A stretch of DNA of 7,459 nt from Verrucomicrobiales bacterium (GCA_003484235.1 DNDP01000414.1:1949-9407), one strand, 5' to 3'; positions 1 to 6,208 are shown, counted from the first letter of the stretch. Notes: generated by a model from the letters alone, not told the origin. A program made the numbers and translations.

Positions 1-567
1 TTCCGGAGCGGCCGGTTTCAGAGCTACCAACGGATTCTTGAGGGCATCGCCGGCGGTGAAGCGTTTCTTCCAGACGCCGTCTCGATGGCCAAATCGCTTG
101 GCGGCGGATTCCCGATCGGAGCGTTCTGGGTGCGGGAACCCCACGCCAACCTGCTCGGCCCCGGCACCCACGGCACCACCTTCGGCGGCACGCCGCTCGG
201 CTGCGCGGTGGCGTTGAAGATATTTGAAGTGATCGAGCGTGACGGCCTCGCCAACAACGTCCGGCAGCTGGGCGACTGGTTGAAGGCCGAGCTGCTCAAG
301 CTGAAGGCGGAGTTTCCGTCGGTGATCTCCGAGGTGCGCGGCCTGGGATTTCTGATCGGCGTAGAGGTTGCCGAGAAGATTCCCGCGTTCGCCGGCTCGG
401 ACAAACCCGCGTCGATCCAGATGGTCAACCTCCTGCACGAGGCTGGCGTGGTGACGATCCCGTCAGGTGCACGGACCTTCCGGCTGTTGCCCGCGCTGAA
501 CCTGAAGCGCAGCGAAGCCGCCGAGGGGCTCGCCATCATCCGCGCGGAAGTAAAGAAGCTGGCGTGA
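1..567 (+). CDS. argD: Acetylornithine aminotransferase, C-terminal part (5' end outside window)
   Basis: This is the last 188 residues of a class III PLP-dependent aminotransferase, most likely acetylornithine aminotransferase, a cytoplasmic arginine-synthesis enzyme that uses glutamate to transaminate N-acetylglutamate semialdehyde. The frame is open from base 1 to the TGA at 565-567; with the family at about 400 residues, a little over half lies upstream. Visible signatures are the PLP-lysine motif MAKSLGGGFPIGA (Lys at fragment residue 31), the phosphate-contacting HGTTFGGTPLGCAVAL segment (about residues 57-72), an EVRGLGFLIGVE strand, and the C-terminal RLLPALNLKRSEAAEGL helix region typical of ArgD. 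The fragment starts just after the expected PLP-ring Asp motif, so that residue cannot be checked. Other class III enzymes (ornithine or succinylornithine aminotransferase) remain possible. No argF or argB follows; the next gene is unrelated glycerate kinase. Confidence 0.87.
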   Translation, partial: FRSGRFQSYQRILEGIAGGEAFLPDAVSMAKSLGGGFPIGAFWVREPHANLLGPGTHGTTFGGTPLGCAVALKIFEVIERDGLANNVRQLGDWLKAELLKLKAEFPSVISEVRGLGFLIGVEVAEKIPAFAGSDKPASIQMVNLLHEAGVVTIPSGARTFRLLPALNLKRSEAAEGLAIIRAEVKKLA

Positions 568-778
568 GTTGCCGTGCCCTCGAAATGGATCGGTCGGGGA
601 GACTGCTTTGTTCGGGTTCGACGAGCCATTGCGGACCGGCAGGTCCGCCCTACCAAGCTGAGGTAGGGCGGCGCTGCTGTGCCACCGTCGAATCATCGGT
701 GGCCAGAGGCCAGCCGATCCATTGTCTGCATACCGATGATCCTCGCGTCGCATCCCGACCACCGCACCCGGCATTGAA
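568..778. other. Intergenic region, argD to glycerate kinase
   Basis: This 211-bp gap has no convincing gene. A 72-codon open frame at 564-782 runs through the hairpin element at 631-677 and resembles no protein I know. The remainder (568-630 and 678-778) shows no terminator T-run and no clear promoter. TTGTCT at 722-727 has no good -10 partner, so the start signal of the glycerate kinase gene is unassigned. Confidence 0.6.
631..677. repeat. Two overlapping, mutually exclusive hairpins (intergenic palindromic element)
   Basis: Hairpin A is GCGGACC (631-637) pairing perfectly with GGTCCGC (642-648) around a 4-nt loop. Hairpin B is 639-654 pairing with 662-677 at 14 of 16 positions around a 7-nt loop; its core is CCGCCCTACC against GGTAGGGCGG. 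The two share bases 639-648, so only one can form at a time. No T-run follows. The GGTAGGGCGG core resembles short dispersed repeats I recall between genes in Verrucomicrobiota and Planctomycetota, but copy number cannot be judged from one window. Confidence 0.6.
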
Positions 779-1903
779 ATGAACGTCCTCATCTGCCCCG
801 ACAAATTCAAAGGCACCCTCACCGCCGAGGAAGCAGCCGCGGCCATCGCCCGCGGCTGGAAACAGGCGCGGCCCAAAGATCGCCTCACACTGCTGCCGGT
901 GAGCGACGGCGGCGACGGCTTCGGCGCAATCATGGCCCGTTTGCTCGGCGCGCGGCCGCAGAAACTGAGGACCGTCAACGCCGCGCACGAACCTACCGAT
1001 TCATTCTGGTGGTGGGAGCCGAAGTCGAAGACAGCGATCATCGAGTCGGCCCGGATCAACGGCCTCGCGATGCTGCCGAAGGGCCGCTTTCATCCGTTTG
1101 ACCTGAACACGTTCGGGCTGGGCGCCGCCCTGTTGTCCGCCGCGAAGAAGGGCGCGAAGAAGGCGTTGATCGGCATCGGCGGCAGCGCCACGAACGACGC
1201 CGGCTTCGGGTTGGCGCGCGCGCTCGGCTGGAAGTTCCTGGACCGGTCCGGCAGCGAGATTATCGAGTGGCTCAAACTGGCGGGCCTCGCCACGGTCACC
1301 CGCCCAAAGGGGCGGGCTGTCATCCCTTCGATCATTGTCGCCGTGGATGTGCAGAACCCGCTGCTCGGCGCCCGCGGTTGCTCGCGTGTCTACGGTCCTC
1401 AGAAAGGGCTGCAGCCGGAAGACATGAAACCGGCGGAAACCGCCCTGCGCCGGCTGGCCCGGGTGCTGCGGGAGCAGCACGGCCTCGGCGATGTCGATGA
1501 ACCGGGCGTCGGTGCCGCCGGCGGCCTGGGCTTCGGCCTGCGGGTGTTTGCCGGAGCCAGGCTGAAACCGGGCTTCGACCTGGTGGCAAACCAGGCGGGG
1601 CTCAAGCAGCTCATCCGCAGTGCTGATCTGGTGATCACCGGCGAAGGGGCGCTGGATCGCCAGACCCTCATGGGCAAGGGCGTCGGCGAGATTGCCGTCC
1701 TCAGCCGCAAGGCCGGAGTGCCGTGCGTGGGACTGGCCGGATTTGTGGAGAATCCCAGACAGGCCGCCCGGCTATTCGAAACCACGGGCGCGTTGCTGGA
1801 CCTGACCGACTCGGAATCGGCCATGTCCCAGACGGCACGTTGGCTGGAACGGCTGGCCGGCAAGGTGGCCGAAGGCTGCCCTCCAAGAAACTACGCCGCC
1901 TGA
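779..1903 (+). CDS. glxK: Glycerate 2-kinase, type I (GlxK/GarK family)
   Basis: The 374-residue product is a full-length type I glycerate kinase, which phosphorylates D-glycerate with ATP (normally to 2-phosphoglycerate), feeding products of glyoxylate, glucarate or serine breakdown into glycolysis. Family motifs occur in order: the N-terminal PDKFKGTLTAEEA (residues 7-19), LPVSDGGDGF (39-48), the Gly-rich GIGGSATNDAGFG (132-144), VDVQNPLLGARG then YGPQKG (189-210), GAAGGLGFGL (245-254) and VITGEGALDRQTLMGKG (285-301). ATG at 779 is chosen because MNVLICPDKFKGT is the usual family N-terminus. No Shine-Dalgarno sequence precedes it. No partner gene such as tartronate semialdehyde reductase lies nearby, so the source of glycerate is unknown. 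Nothing looks truncated. The exact symbol (glxK or garK) cannot be settled because the paralogues share this architecture. Confidence 0.93.
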   Translation: MNVLICPDKFKGTLTAEEAAAAIARGWKQARPKDRLTLLPVSDGGDGFGAIMARLLGARPQKLRTVNAAHEPTDSFWWWEPKSKTAIIESARINGLAMLPKGRFHPFDLNTFGLGAALLSAAKKGAKKALIGIGGSATNDAGFGLARALGWKFLDRSGSEIIEWLKLAGLATVTRPKGRAVIPSIIVAVDVQNPLLGARGCSRVYGPQKGLQPEDMKPAETALRRLARVLREQHGLGDVDEPGVGAAGGLGFGLRVFAGARLKPGFDLVANQAGLKQLIRSADLVITGEGALDRQTLMGKGVGEIAVLSRKAGVPCVGLAGFVENPRQAARLFETTGALLDLTDSESAMSQTARWLERLAGKVAEGCPPRNYAA

Positions 1904-1960
1904 CGGCGGTTGATTCGCTTGGTCCGTCCTCCTCTCCGTCGGCAAACGGGCTTCGCCAGC

Positions 1961-1989
1961 TTGCGGGCATGGTTGCCCTTCGCCATGCT
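1961..1989 (+). promoter_or_regulatory. Candidate promoter close to the patatin-like gene start
   Basis: TTGCGG (1961-1966), a 17-bp spacer and CATGCT (1984-1989) end 7 nt before the ATG at 1997. Geometry and sequence match the elements before the MBL gene and thiG. The -35 is a weak match to TTGACA and the -10 lacks the usual first T. On its own this would be poor; the support is the repetition at three starts. If used, transcription would begin almost at the start codon, giving a leaderless mRNA. Confidence 0.35.
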
Positions 1990-1996
1990 CCGCCGC

Positions 1997-3355
1997 ATGC
2001 GAATCCGATCGCTGCCCGCCTTGGCATTGGCCGCCCTGCTCGGGGCGGCCGGCTGCAAAACCTATCCGGTGAACCGGCCGCTGGCCGGATCGACGAACGG
2101 CGAGGGCTACTACTTTCACAACCAGAACCGCCCGGAGAACTCGGGCGAAACGCTGCTGGTGCTGGCCTTCTCCGGTGGCGGCACGCGCGCCGCGGCCTTC
2201 AGCTTTGGCGTGCTTGAGGCGCTCCGCGACATCCGGATCACCGTCGATGGCCGCGAGCGTCCGCTGCTGCAGGAGGTGGATGCAATCTCCTCCGTGTCCG
2301 GCGGGAGCGTGACGGCGGCCGCCTACGGCCTGCTGGGCGACGCCACCTTCAACGTGCTGGAGGAGGCGTTCCTCAAGCGGAACGTGCAAGGCGACCTCGC
2401 CCGCCGGGTGATCAACCCCTTTCGCTGGCCGGCGCTGTGGTCGTCGACCTATGGCCGCAGCGATCTCGCCGCCGATTACTACGACCAGATTCTCTTCGCC
2501 GGGGCGACGTTCGCCGACCTCCAGCGGTCGCGCGGGCCGTTCATCCTGCTGAACGCCTCGGACCTCACGACCGGCGCGCGTTTCGATTTTTCGCAGTACA
2601 CTTTCGACCTGCTGTGCTCCGACCTGCAGGACTACCGTGTGTCCCGCGCCGTGGCGGCGTCCTCCGCCGTGCCGGGCCTGCTCACGCCGATCACCCTGCG
2701 CAACTACGGGGGCGGGTGCGGCCATGCCACCCCGGAATGGATTACGCGGGAGTACGAGGAGGCGGACGGGCGCATCCGCCTGCGGGCGGATGAACTCCGG
2801 ACCTACCTGAACCGCACCAACCGCCCTTATCTGCATCTCGTCGATGGCGGCGTCTCCGACAACCTCGGCCTGCGTCCGCTGCTCGACATCATGGGGGTCG
2901 TCGAGCGGAACCCCGCCCTGCAGGCAGACCTGAAGGTGGGGAACGTCAAGCGGGTGGTGATCATCAGCGCCAATGCCCGGTCCGCGCCGGAGAAAGACTG
3001 GGATCGCAGCCCCAAGCCGCCCAACTCAGTGGTGGTGGCCGCCGCCGCCGCGTCCCACACCCTGGACCGCTATTCGATGGAGACGATGGAGGTCTTCCGC
3101 TCGGAGTTTGCCCGCTGGCAGCGCTCGATGGGCGGTTCCGGGACGATCCAGCTCTACCCCGTCATGCTGAGTTTCTCCAAGTTTAAGGACCCACAGCGCC
3201 GGAACTTCTTCCTGAACCTCCCAACCTCGTTCTTCCTTCCCAAGGCGGACGTGGACCAGCTGCGGGCGGCCGGCCGGGAGCTGCTGGCGGCGGATCCGCT
3301 GTTTCAGCAACTGCTCCGCGACCTGGGTGCCGCAACAACCGCGGCGGCCGAGTGA
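1997..3355 (+). CDS. Patatin-like phospholipase, predicted lipoprotein
   Basis: The 452-residue product is a patatin-family serine acyl hydrolase, presumably acting on phospholipids or other acyl esters at the envelope. The N-terminus is a lipoprotein signal: MRIRS, a hydrophobic Ala/Leu stretch, and lipobox GAAGC with the lipidated Cys at residue 20. The catalytic domain has the oxyanion loop FSGGGTRAA (about 58-66), nucleophile motif SSVSGGS with Ser101, and DGGVSDN with Asp283, completing the Ser-Asp dyad. The first Gly of GxSxG is Ser, as in many bacterial members. Cys207 (LLCSDL) and Cys241 (GGGCGH) sit where related lipoproteins, as I recall, also carry cysteines and could form a disulfide. 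The frame is open further upstream (TTG at 1910, ATG at 1985); 1997 is preferred because it gives a compact signal peptide and fits the promoter-like element, but 1985 is possible. No Shine-Dalgarno sequence is visible. Substrate unknown. Confidence 0.92.
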   Translation: MRIRSLPALALAALLGAAGCKTYPVNRPLAGSTNGEGYYFHNQNRPENSGETLLVLAFSGGGTRAAAFSFGVLEALRDIRITVDGRERPLLQEVDAISSVSGGSVTAAAYGLLGDATFNVLEEAFLKRNVQGDLARRVINPFRWPALWSSTYGRSDLAADYYDQILFAGATFADLQRSRGPFILLNASDLTTGARFDFSQYTFDLLCSDLQDYRVSRAVAASSAVPGLLTPITLRNYGGGCGHATPEWITREYEEADGRIRLRADELRTYLNRTNRPYLHLVDGGVSDNLGLRPLLDIMGVVERNPALQADLKVGNVKRVVIISANARSAPEKDWDRSPKPPNSVVVAAAAASHTLDRYSMETMEVFRSEFARWQRSMGGSGTIQLYPVMLSFSKFKDPQRRNFFLNLPTSFFLPKADVDQLRAAGRELLAADPLFQQLLRDLGAATTAAAE

Positions 3356-3361
3356 AGAGGA

Positions 3362-3390
3362 TTGAACAGCCGCCGGGCCATCGCTACGCT
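3362..3390 (+). promoter_or_regulatory. Candidate promoter close to the HTH/MBL gene start
   Basis: TTGAAC (3362-3367), a 17-bp spacer and TACGCT (3385-3390) lie 9 nt before the ATG at 3400. TTGA matches the -35 consensus and TA---T the key -10 bases. It sits in the 44-bp gap after the patatin-like gene, so the two genes may be separately transcribed. The closeness to the ATG implies little or no 5' leader, which fits the absence of a ribosome-binding site there. Confidence 0.45.
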
Positions 3391-3399
3391 GCGCGCCTC

Positions 3400-4218
3400 A
3401 TGCAACCCGAAGATCACATCGGCGACGTCATCGCCAAGGAACGCTTTCACCAGCAGACAAGCGCGGATTCCGCGGCCAAGGCCGCCGGCCTGGGCATCGA
3501 GGAACTGGCCGCCTTCGAGGACTCGGGCAGGTCGGCCAAGCCGGTCAACTACGACGGACTGGCCCAGCTGCTCGGTCTCAGCGCGGCCAAGCTGAAGAAT
3601 TTCTCCAAAGGCTGGATGCCCGCGGATCCGGATCTGGGCCGATGGCGCGAACTGCGGCGCGTGACCAGCACCGAAGACTTTGCCGTCAACGCCTACGTCG
3701 CCTGGGACGAGGTCACCCGCGAGGCGGCGGTCTTCGACACCGGCTGGAACGCCGACGGCATCCTCAAGCTGATCGCGGACGAGCAGCTCAATCCGACCCA
3801 CCTCTTTATCACCCACACGCACCACGATCACATCGCCGGCATGGCCGCGCTGCGGGACAAGTTTCCCAAGATCCGGATGCATACCGACGACAAGAAGACG
3901 CCGGTCCAACACCACAACCGGCGGAACGACTGCATCCATGTCGGCAGCCTGCGCATCACCAACCGCGTCACCACCGGCCACGCCGAGGACGGCGTCACCT
4001 ACGTGATCGGCAACTGGCCGGACGACGCCCCCTTCGTGGCGATCGTCGGGGATGCGATCTTCGCGGGATCGATGGGCAAGGGCAACATTTCGGCCCGGGA
4101 CGCCAAGCGCTGGGTGCGGGAGTCGATCTTCACGCTCCCGGACTCCACTCTGATCTGCCCCGGTCACGGCCCCTTCACCACCGTGGGCGAGGAAAAGGCG
4201 AACAACCCGTTCTTCTGA
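3400..4218 (+). CDS. MBL-fold metallo-hydrolase (glyoxalase II-like) with N-terminal XRE-like HTH domain
   Basis: The 272-residue product joins two parts. Residues about 20-75 look like a helix-turn-helix of XRE type: AAKAAGLGIEELAAFEDSGR followed by LAQLLGLSAAKL matches the usual 'A..aGls...ls..E.G...p....la..Lgvs...l' spacing. Residues about 85-272 are a complete metallo-beta-lactamase fold: THTHHDHIAG (His139, His141, Asp143, His144), TGHAED (His194), VGDAIF (Asp218) and CPGHGP (His256), the full dinuclear-metal ligand set of glyoxalase II-like hydrolases, ending in the usual GEEKANNPFF tail. It probably hydrolyses a thioester or related ester in the cytoplasm; the substrate is unknown. 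ATG 3400 is chosen over a GTG at 3352, which overlaps the upstream stop by 4 nt, because the extra 16 residues look like translated leader and the promoter-like element fits 3400. The N-terminal domain may no longer bind DNA. Confidence 0.9.
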   Translation: MQPEDHIGDVIAKERFHQQTSADSAAKAAGLGIEELAAFEDSGRSAKPVNYDGLAQLLGLSAAKLKNFSKGWMPADPDLGRWRELRRVTSTEDFAVNAYVAWDEVTREAAVFDTGWNADGILKLIADEQLNPTHLFITHTHHDHIAGMAALRDKFPKIRMHTDDKKTPVQHHNRRNDCIHVGSLRITNRVTTGHAEDGVTYVIGNWPDDAPFVAIVGDAIFAGSMGKGNISARDAKRWVRESIFTLPDSTLICPGHGPFTTVGEEKANNPFF

Positions 4219-4224
4219 ATTCGA

Positions 4225-4237
4225 CCGTGATTCACGG
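4225..4237. repeat. Short perfect dyad between MBL gene and trpA
   Basis: CCGTGA and TCACGG flank a single central T, a 13-bp operator-sized dyad 7 bp after the MBL stop codon. The stretch TTCACG...CAATTGG that follows also loosely resembles the left half of the larger palindrome at 4259-4304, so it may be a decayed copy of that element rather than a protein-binding site. Confidence 0.35.
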
Positions 4238-4258
4238 CTGGCAATTGGGAGAAGGACC

Positions 4259-4304
4259 TTACGCGAGTTTCACGAATTCGCGCCAATTGGTGAAACTCGC
4301 GTAA
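4259..4304. repeat. Long perfect inverted repeat upstream of trpA
   Basis: TTACGCGAGTTTCAC (4259-4273) is the exact reverse complement of GTGAAACTCGCGTAA (4290-4304). Inside, after a G-G mismatch, AATT (4275-4278) can pair with AATT (4285-4288), leaving a 6-nt loop. The hairpin is thus 15 + 4 bp. No T-run follows on either strand, so it is not a classical intrinsic terminator. It lies in the 109-bp gap between the MBL gene and trpA and ends 23 bp before the trpA ATG. It could be a dispersed palindromic repeat, a processing or termination stem, or a binding site. Confidence 0.85.
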
Positions 4305-4327
4305 AACCCATCCGTGGTATTCCCAAG

Positions 4328-5128
4328 ATGAATCGCATCGTTGAACGCTTCGCGAAATTGAAGCAGGCCGGCCAGAAGGGTTTCGTCGCCTACATCGGTG
4401 CCGGCGACCCGAACCTCGACGCCACGCGCCAGCTCGCGATTGCCTTTGACCGCGCCGGCGTGGACGTCCTTGAACTTGGCGTCCCGTTCAGCGATCCGCT
4501 TGCCGACGGCGTGGTCAACCAGCTGGCCGCCCAGCGCGGACTCGCATCCGGCACCACCCCCCGCGGCGTCCTGGACATGGTCCGGAAGGTGCGGAAGGAG
4601 TCCCAGATTCCGATCGTCCTCTACGTTTATTTCAACCTGCTGCACAAACGCGGCGTGGCGGAGTTCATCAACGAGGTGAAGGACGCCGGCGTCGATGGGC
4701 TGCTCGTGCTCGATCTGCCGCCGGAGGAATCGGACAACTACGAGCAGCTCATGGCAGAGGCCGGGCTCTGCAACATCTACCTGATCGCACCGACCACGCC
4801 CGAATCGCGGATCGAGCTGATCGCGCCGCGCGCCCGCGGGTTCATCTACTACGTGTCACGCGAGGGCGTCACTGGCATGCAGGCGAAGATCTCGGATACC
4901 ATTGGCGAGATGACCGCGAAGATCCGCGCGCACACCAAACTGCCGATCGCGGTCGGCTTCGGCGTGTCGAATCCGGAACAGGCACGGACCGTCGCACGCA
5001 ATGCGGAAGCCGTCGTCGTCGGAAGCGCCATCGTCAATCAGATCGCCGAGCACGGCAAAAACCCGGAATTGGTGGCAACGGTCGAGCGGTTCGTCGGGGA
5101 GCTGGTTAAGGCGACGAAGAGCGCATAG
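4328..5128 (+). CDS. trpA: Tryptophan synthase alpha chain
   Basis: The 266-residue TIM-barrel protein cleaves indole-3-glycerol phosphate to indole and glyceraldehyde 3-phosphate; indole passes to the TrpB subunit to make tryptophan. Catalytic Glu49 (LELGVPFSDP) and Asp60 (PLADG) stand at the canonical Salmonella numbering, Tyr175 lies in GFIYYVSREGVTG, and the phosphate-binding loops are GFGVSNPEQA (210-219) and VVGSAI (230-235). Length is typical. One oddity is ADGVVNQ at 59-65, where most TrpA proteins have ADGPT-Q; Asp60 and Gln65 are retained. The ATG at 4328 gives the normal N-terminus, with no visible Shine-Dalgarno sequence. trpB is not adjacent: the upstream neighbour is the MBL gene and the downstream one thiG, so the trp operon is broken up or trpB lies elsewhere. 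No leader peptide rich in Trp codons is seen upstream. Confidence 0.97.
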   Translation: MNRIVERFAKLKQAGQKGFVAYIGAGDPNLDATRQLAIAFDRAGVDVLELGVPFSDPLADGVVNQLAAQRGLASGTTPRGVLDMVRKVRKESQIPIVLYVYFNLLHKRGVAEFINEVKDAGVDGLLVLDLPPEESDNYEQLMAEAGLCNIYLIAPTTPESRIELIAPRARGFIYYVSREGVTGMQAKISDTIGEMTAKIRAHTKLPIAVGFGVSNPEQARTVARNAEAVVVGSAIVNQIAEHGKNPELVATVERFVGELVKATKSA

Positions 5129-5168
5129 TTGCGTCGAACGGACAAGGGCGTCCGTGCTCCGTATCAAG

Positions 5169-5362
5169 GTAGGACAGGCATCTTGCCTGTCATCTCAAAG
5201 CCAACCACCTCGCCGCAACCCGAATGCCTATCCGCACTTCGTGTGTCGTCGCCTGCCGGAAACATCCAACGCACAAGACCGTTCCTCCCAAACAAACACG
5301 CAAAGCCAGTTAAAGGCGACTCTCGCTGACCCTCGCGGCGACCGGCAGGATGCCTGTCCTAC
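5169..5362. repeat. Inverted pair of 23-bp repeats enclosing 148 bp
   Basis: The arm at 5169-5191 begins GTAGGACAGGCATC; the reverse complement of 5340-5362 matches it at 21 of 23 positions. The left arm is itself a hairpin: GACAGGCA (5173-5180) and TGCCTGTC (5184-5191) around TCT. The right arm lost this symmetry through its two changes. The enclosed sequence (5192-5339) contains no recognisable gene. The word resembles a very common intergenic repeat I recall from Verrucomicrobiota and Planctomycetota, where its translations (such as RQDACPT or GQASC) turn up as spurious peptides; both are present in the frames here. Confidence 0.75.
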
Positions 5363-5369
5363 TCCTCCG

Positions 5370-5398
5370 TTGACCCTCCCGGGTTTCCCCGCCAAGCT
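5370..5398 (+). promoter_or_regulatory. Candidate promoter close to the thiG start
   Basis: TTGACC (5370-5375; five of six bases of the TTGACA consensus), a 17-bp spacer and CAAGCT (5393-5398) end 6 nt before the GTG at 5405. This is the strongest -35 of the three similar elements in the window. It lies directly after the right arm of the inverted repeat pair. A leaderless or very short-leader mRNA for thiG and the following kinase gene is implied. Confidence 0.45.
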
Positions 5399-5404
5399 CC
5401 GCGC

Positions 5405-6187
5405 GTGAGTCAGCCGCTCGTCATCGCCGGCCGCGAATTCCACTCCCGCCTCATGGTGGGCACCGGCAAATTCTCCTCGCCCGAAGCCATGCGCGAAGCG
5501 CTTGCCGCCAGCGGTTCGCAGATCGTCACGGTCGCCCTGCGTCGCGCCGATCTCTCGGGCAAAAAAGATCCTTTCGCGAACATCCTCGAGTTCATCGATC
5601 CCGAAAAATATCTGCTCCTTCCGAACACCAGCGGCGCGATGAACGCCGAGGAGGCCGTGCGCCTGGCGCGCCTCGCCGTCGCCGCCGGACTGCCGAAGTG
5701 GGTGAAGCTTGAGATCCATCCCGACCCGCGCTATCTGCTGCCGGATCCGGTCGAGACGTTGAAGGCCGCCGAACAGCTCGTGCAGGAGGAGTTCGTGGTG
5801 CTGCCGTACATCAACGCCGATCCGGTGCTGGCCAAGCGCTTGCAGGACGTCGGCACGGCGACGGTCATGCCGCTCGGTTCACCGATCGGCTCGAATCGCG
5901 GCATCCAGACGCGCGACCAGATTCGCATCATCATCGAACAGGCGACGGTGCCCGTCGTGGTGGACGCCGGGATTGGCGCGCCAAGTCACGCGGCCGAGGC
6001 GATGGAACTCGGCGCCGACGCTGTGCTGGTGAACACCGCCATCGCGGTGTCGAGCGATCCAAACCGGATCGCCGCCGCCTTCAAGCAGGCGGTCGAGGCC
6101 GGTCGCACGGCGTTCGAGCTTGGCCTCGCCGAGCAGCAGGCGCACGCCAGCGCGACGAGTCCGTTGACCGCGTTTTTGAATGCCTGA
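5405..6187 (+). CDS. thiG: Thiazole synthase
   Basis: The 260-residue product is thiazole synthase, a cytoplasmic TIM-barrel enzyme that builds the thiazole phosphate ring of thiamine from 1-deoxy-D-xylulose 5-phosphate, dehydroglycine and sulfur delivered by ThiS thiocarboxylate. Visible hallmarks are GREFHSRLMVGTGKF (9-23), VALRRADL (43-50), LPNTSGA (72-78), the Schiff-base lysine in WVKLEI (Lys101), LPYINADPVLAKRL (133-146), the phosphate-binding PLGSPIGSNRGI (156-167), VVVDAGIGAPSHAAEAMELG (184-203) and VLVNTAIA (207-214). Length is normal. The GTG start gives MSQPLVIAGREF, the standard N-terminus; no ATG fits. The required sulfur carrier ThiS and the oxidase ThiO/ThiH are not in the window. 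The downstream kinase gene begins 21 bp after the stop and is probably co-transcribed. Confidence 0.97.
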   Translation: MSQPLVIAGREFHSRLMVGTGKFSSPEAMREALAASGSQIVTVALRRADLSGKKDPFANILEFIDPEKYLLLPNTSGAMNAEEAVRLARLAVAAGLPKWVKLEIHPDPRYLLPDPVETLKAAEQLVQEEFVVLPYINADPVLAKRLQDVGTATVMPLGSPIGSNRGIQTRDQIRIIIEQATVPVVVDAGIGAPSHAAEAMELGADAVLVNTAIAVSSDPNRIAAAFKQAVEAGRTAFELGLAEQQAHASATSPLTAFLNA

Positions 6188-6208
6188 TTGCTCCGTGGTT
6201 TTCCGCCC

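Larger units (their letters stand above)
5129..5404. other. Intergenic region, trpA to thiG
   Basis: This 276-bp gap holds the inverted repeat pair (5169-5362) and a promoter-like element at 5370-5398. Short open frames (for example 66 codons at 5129-5329) are built from the repeat and have no protein character. I see no ThiS-like frame ending in Gly-Gly and no TPP riboswitch core in front of thiG. There is no clear T-run terminator after trpA. Confidence 0.6.

Noticed and set aside
1896..1909. Stem-loop CCGCC-TGAC-GGCGG over the glycerate kinase stop as a terminator
   Set aside because: The stem is only 5 bp and no T-run follows; such stems arise easily in GC-rich coding ends.
1772..2836. 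354-codon open frame on the minus strand
   Set aside because: It lies opposite the patatin-like gene, which has a complete catalytic dyad and signal peptide. Long antisense frames are expected in GC-rich coding DNA, and this one shows no family motif.
3352..3399. GTG start at 3352 for the MBL gene with a 4-nt overlap to the patatin gene
   Set aside because: The 16 extra residues look non-conserved and overlap the promoter-like element; ATG 3400 gives a natural N-terminus. It is not excluded.
3304..4167. 287-codon open frame on the minus strand
   Set aside because: It is antisense to the MBL gene; no recognisable domain and a low-complexity Gly/Val/Asp composition.
1997..4218. Patatin phospholipase plus HTH protein as an anti-phage (CBASS CapV-like) module
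   Set aside because: There is no cyclic-nucleotide synthase, and the patatin protein has a lipoprotein signal, unlike cytoplasmic CapV effectors. The neighbours are housekeeping genes.
5129..5329. 66-codon open frame before thiG, the right size for ThiS
   Set aside because: It has no beta-grasp sequence pattern and no C-terminal Gly-Gly, and is translated partly from the repeat element.
5129..5404. Possible TPP riboswitch upstream of thiG
   Set aside because: I could not find the conserved CUGAGA or the GAU-UGCC-type core words, and the gap is largely accounted for by the repeat pair and a promoter-like element.
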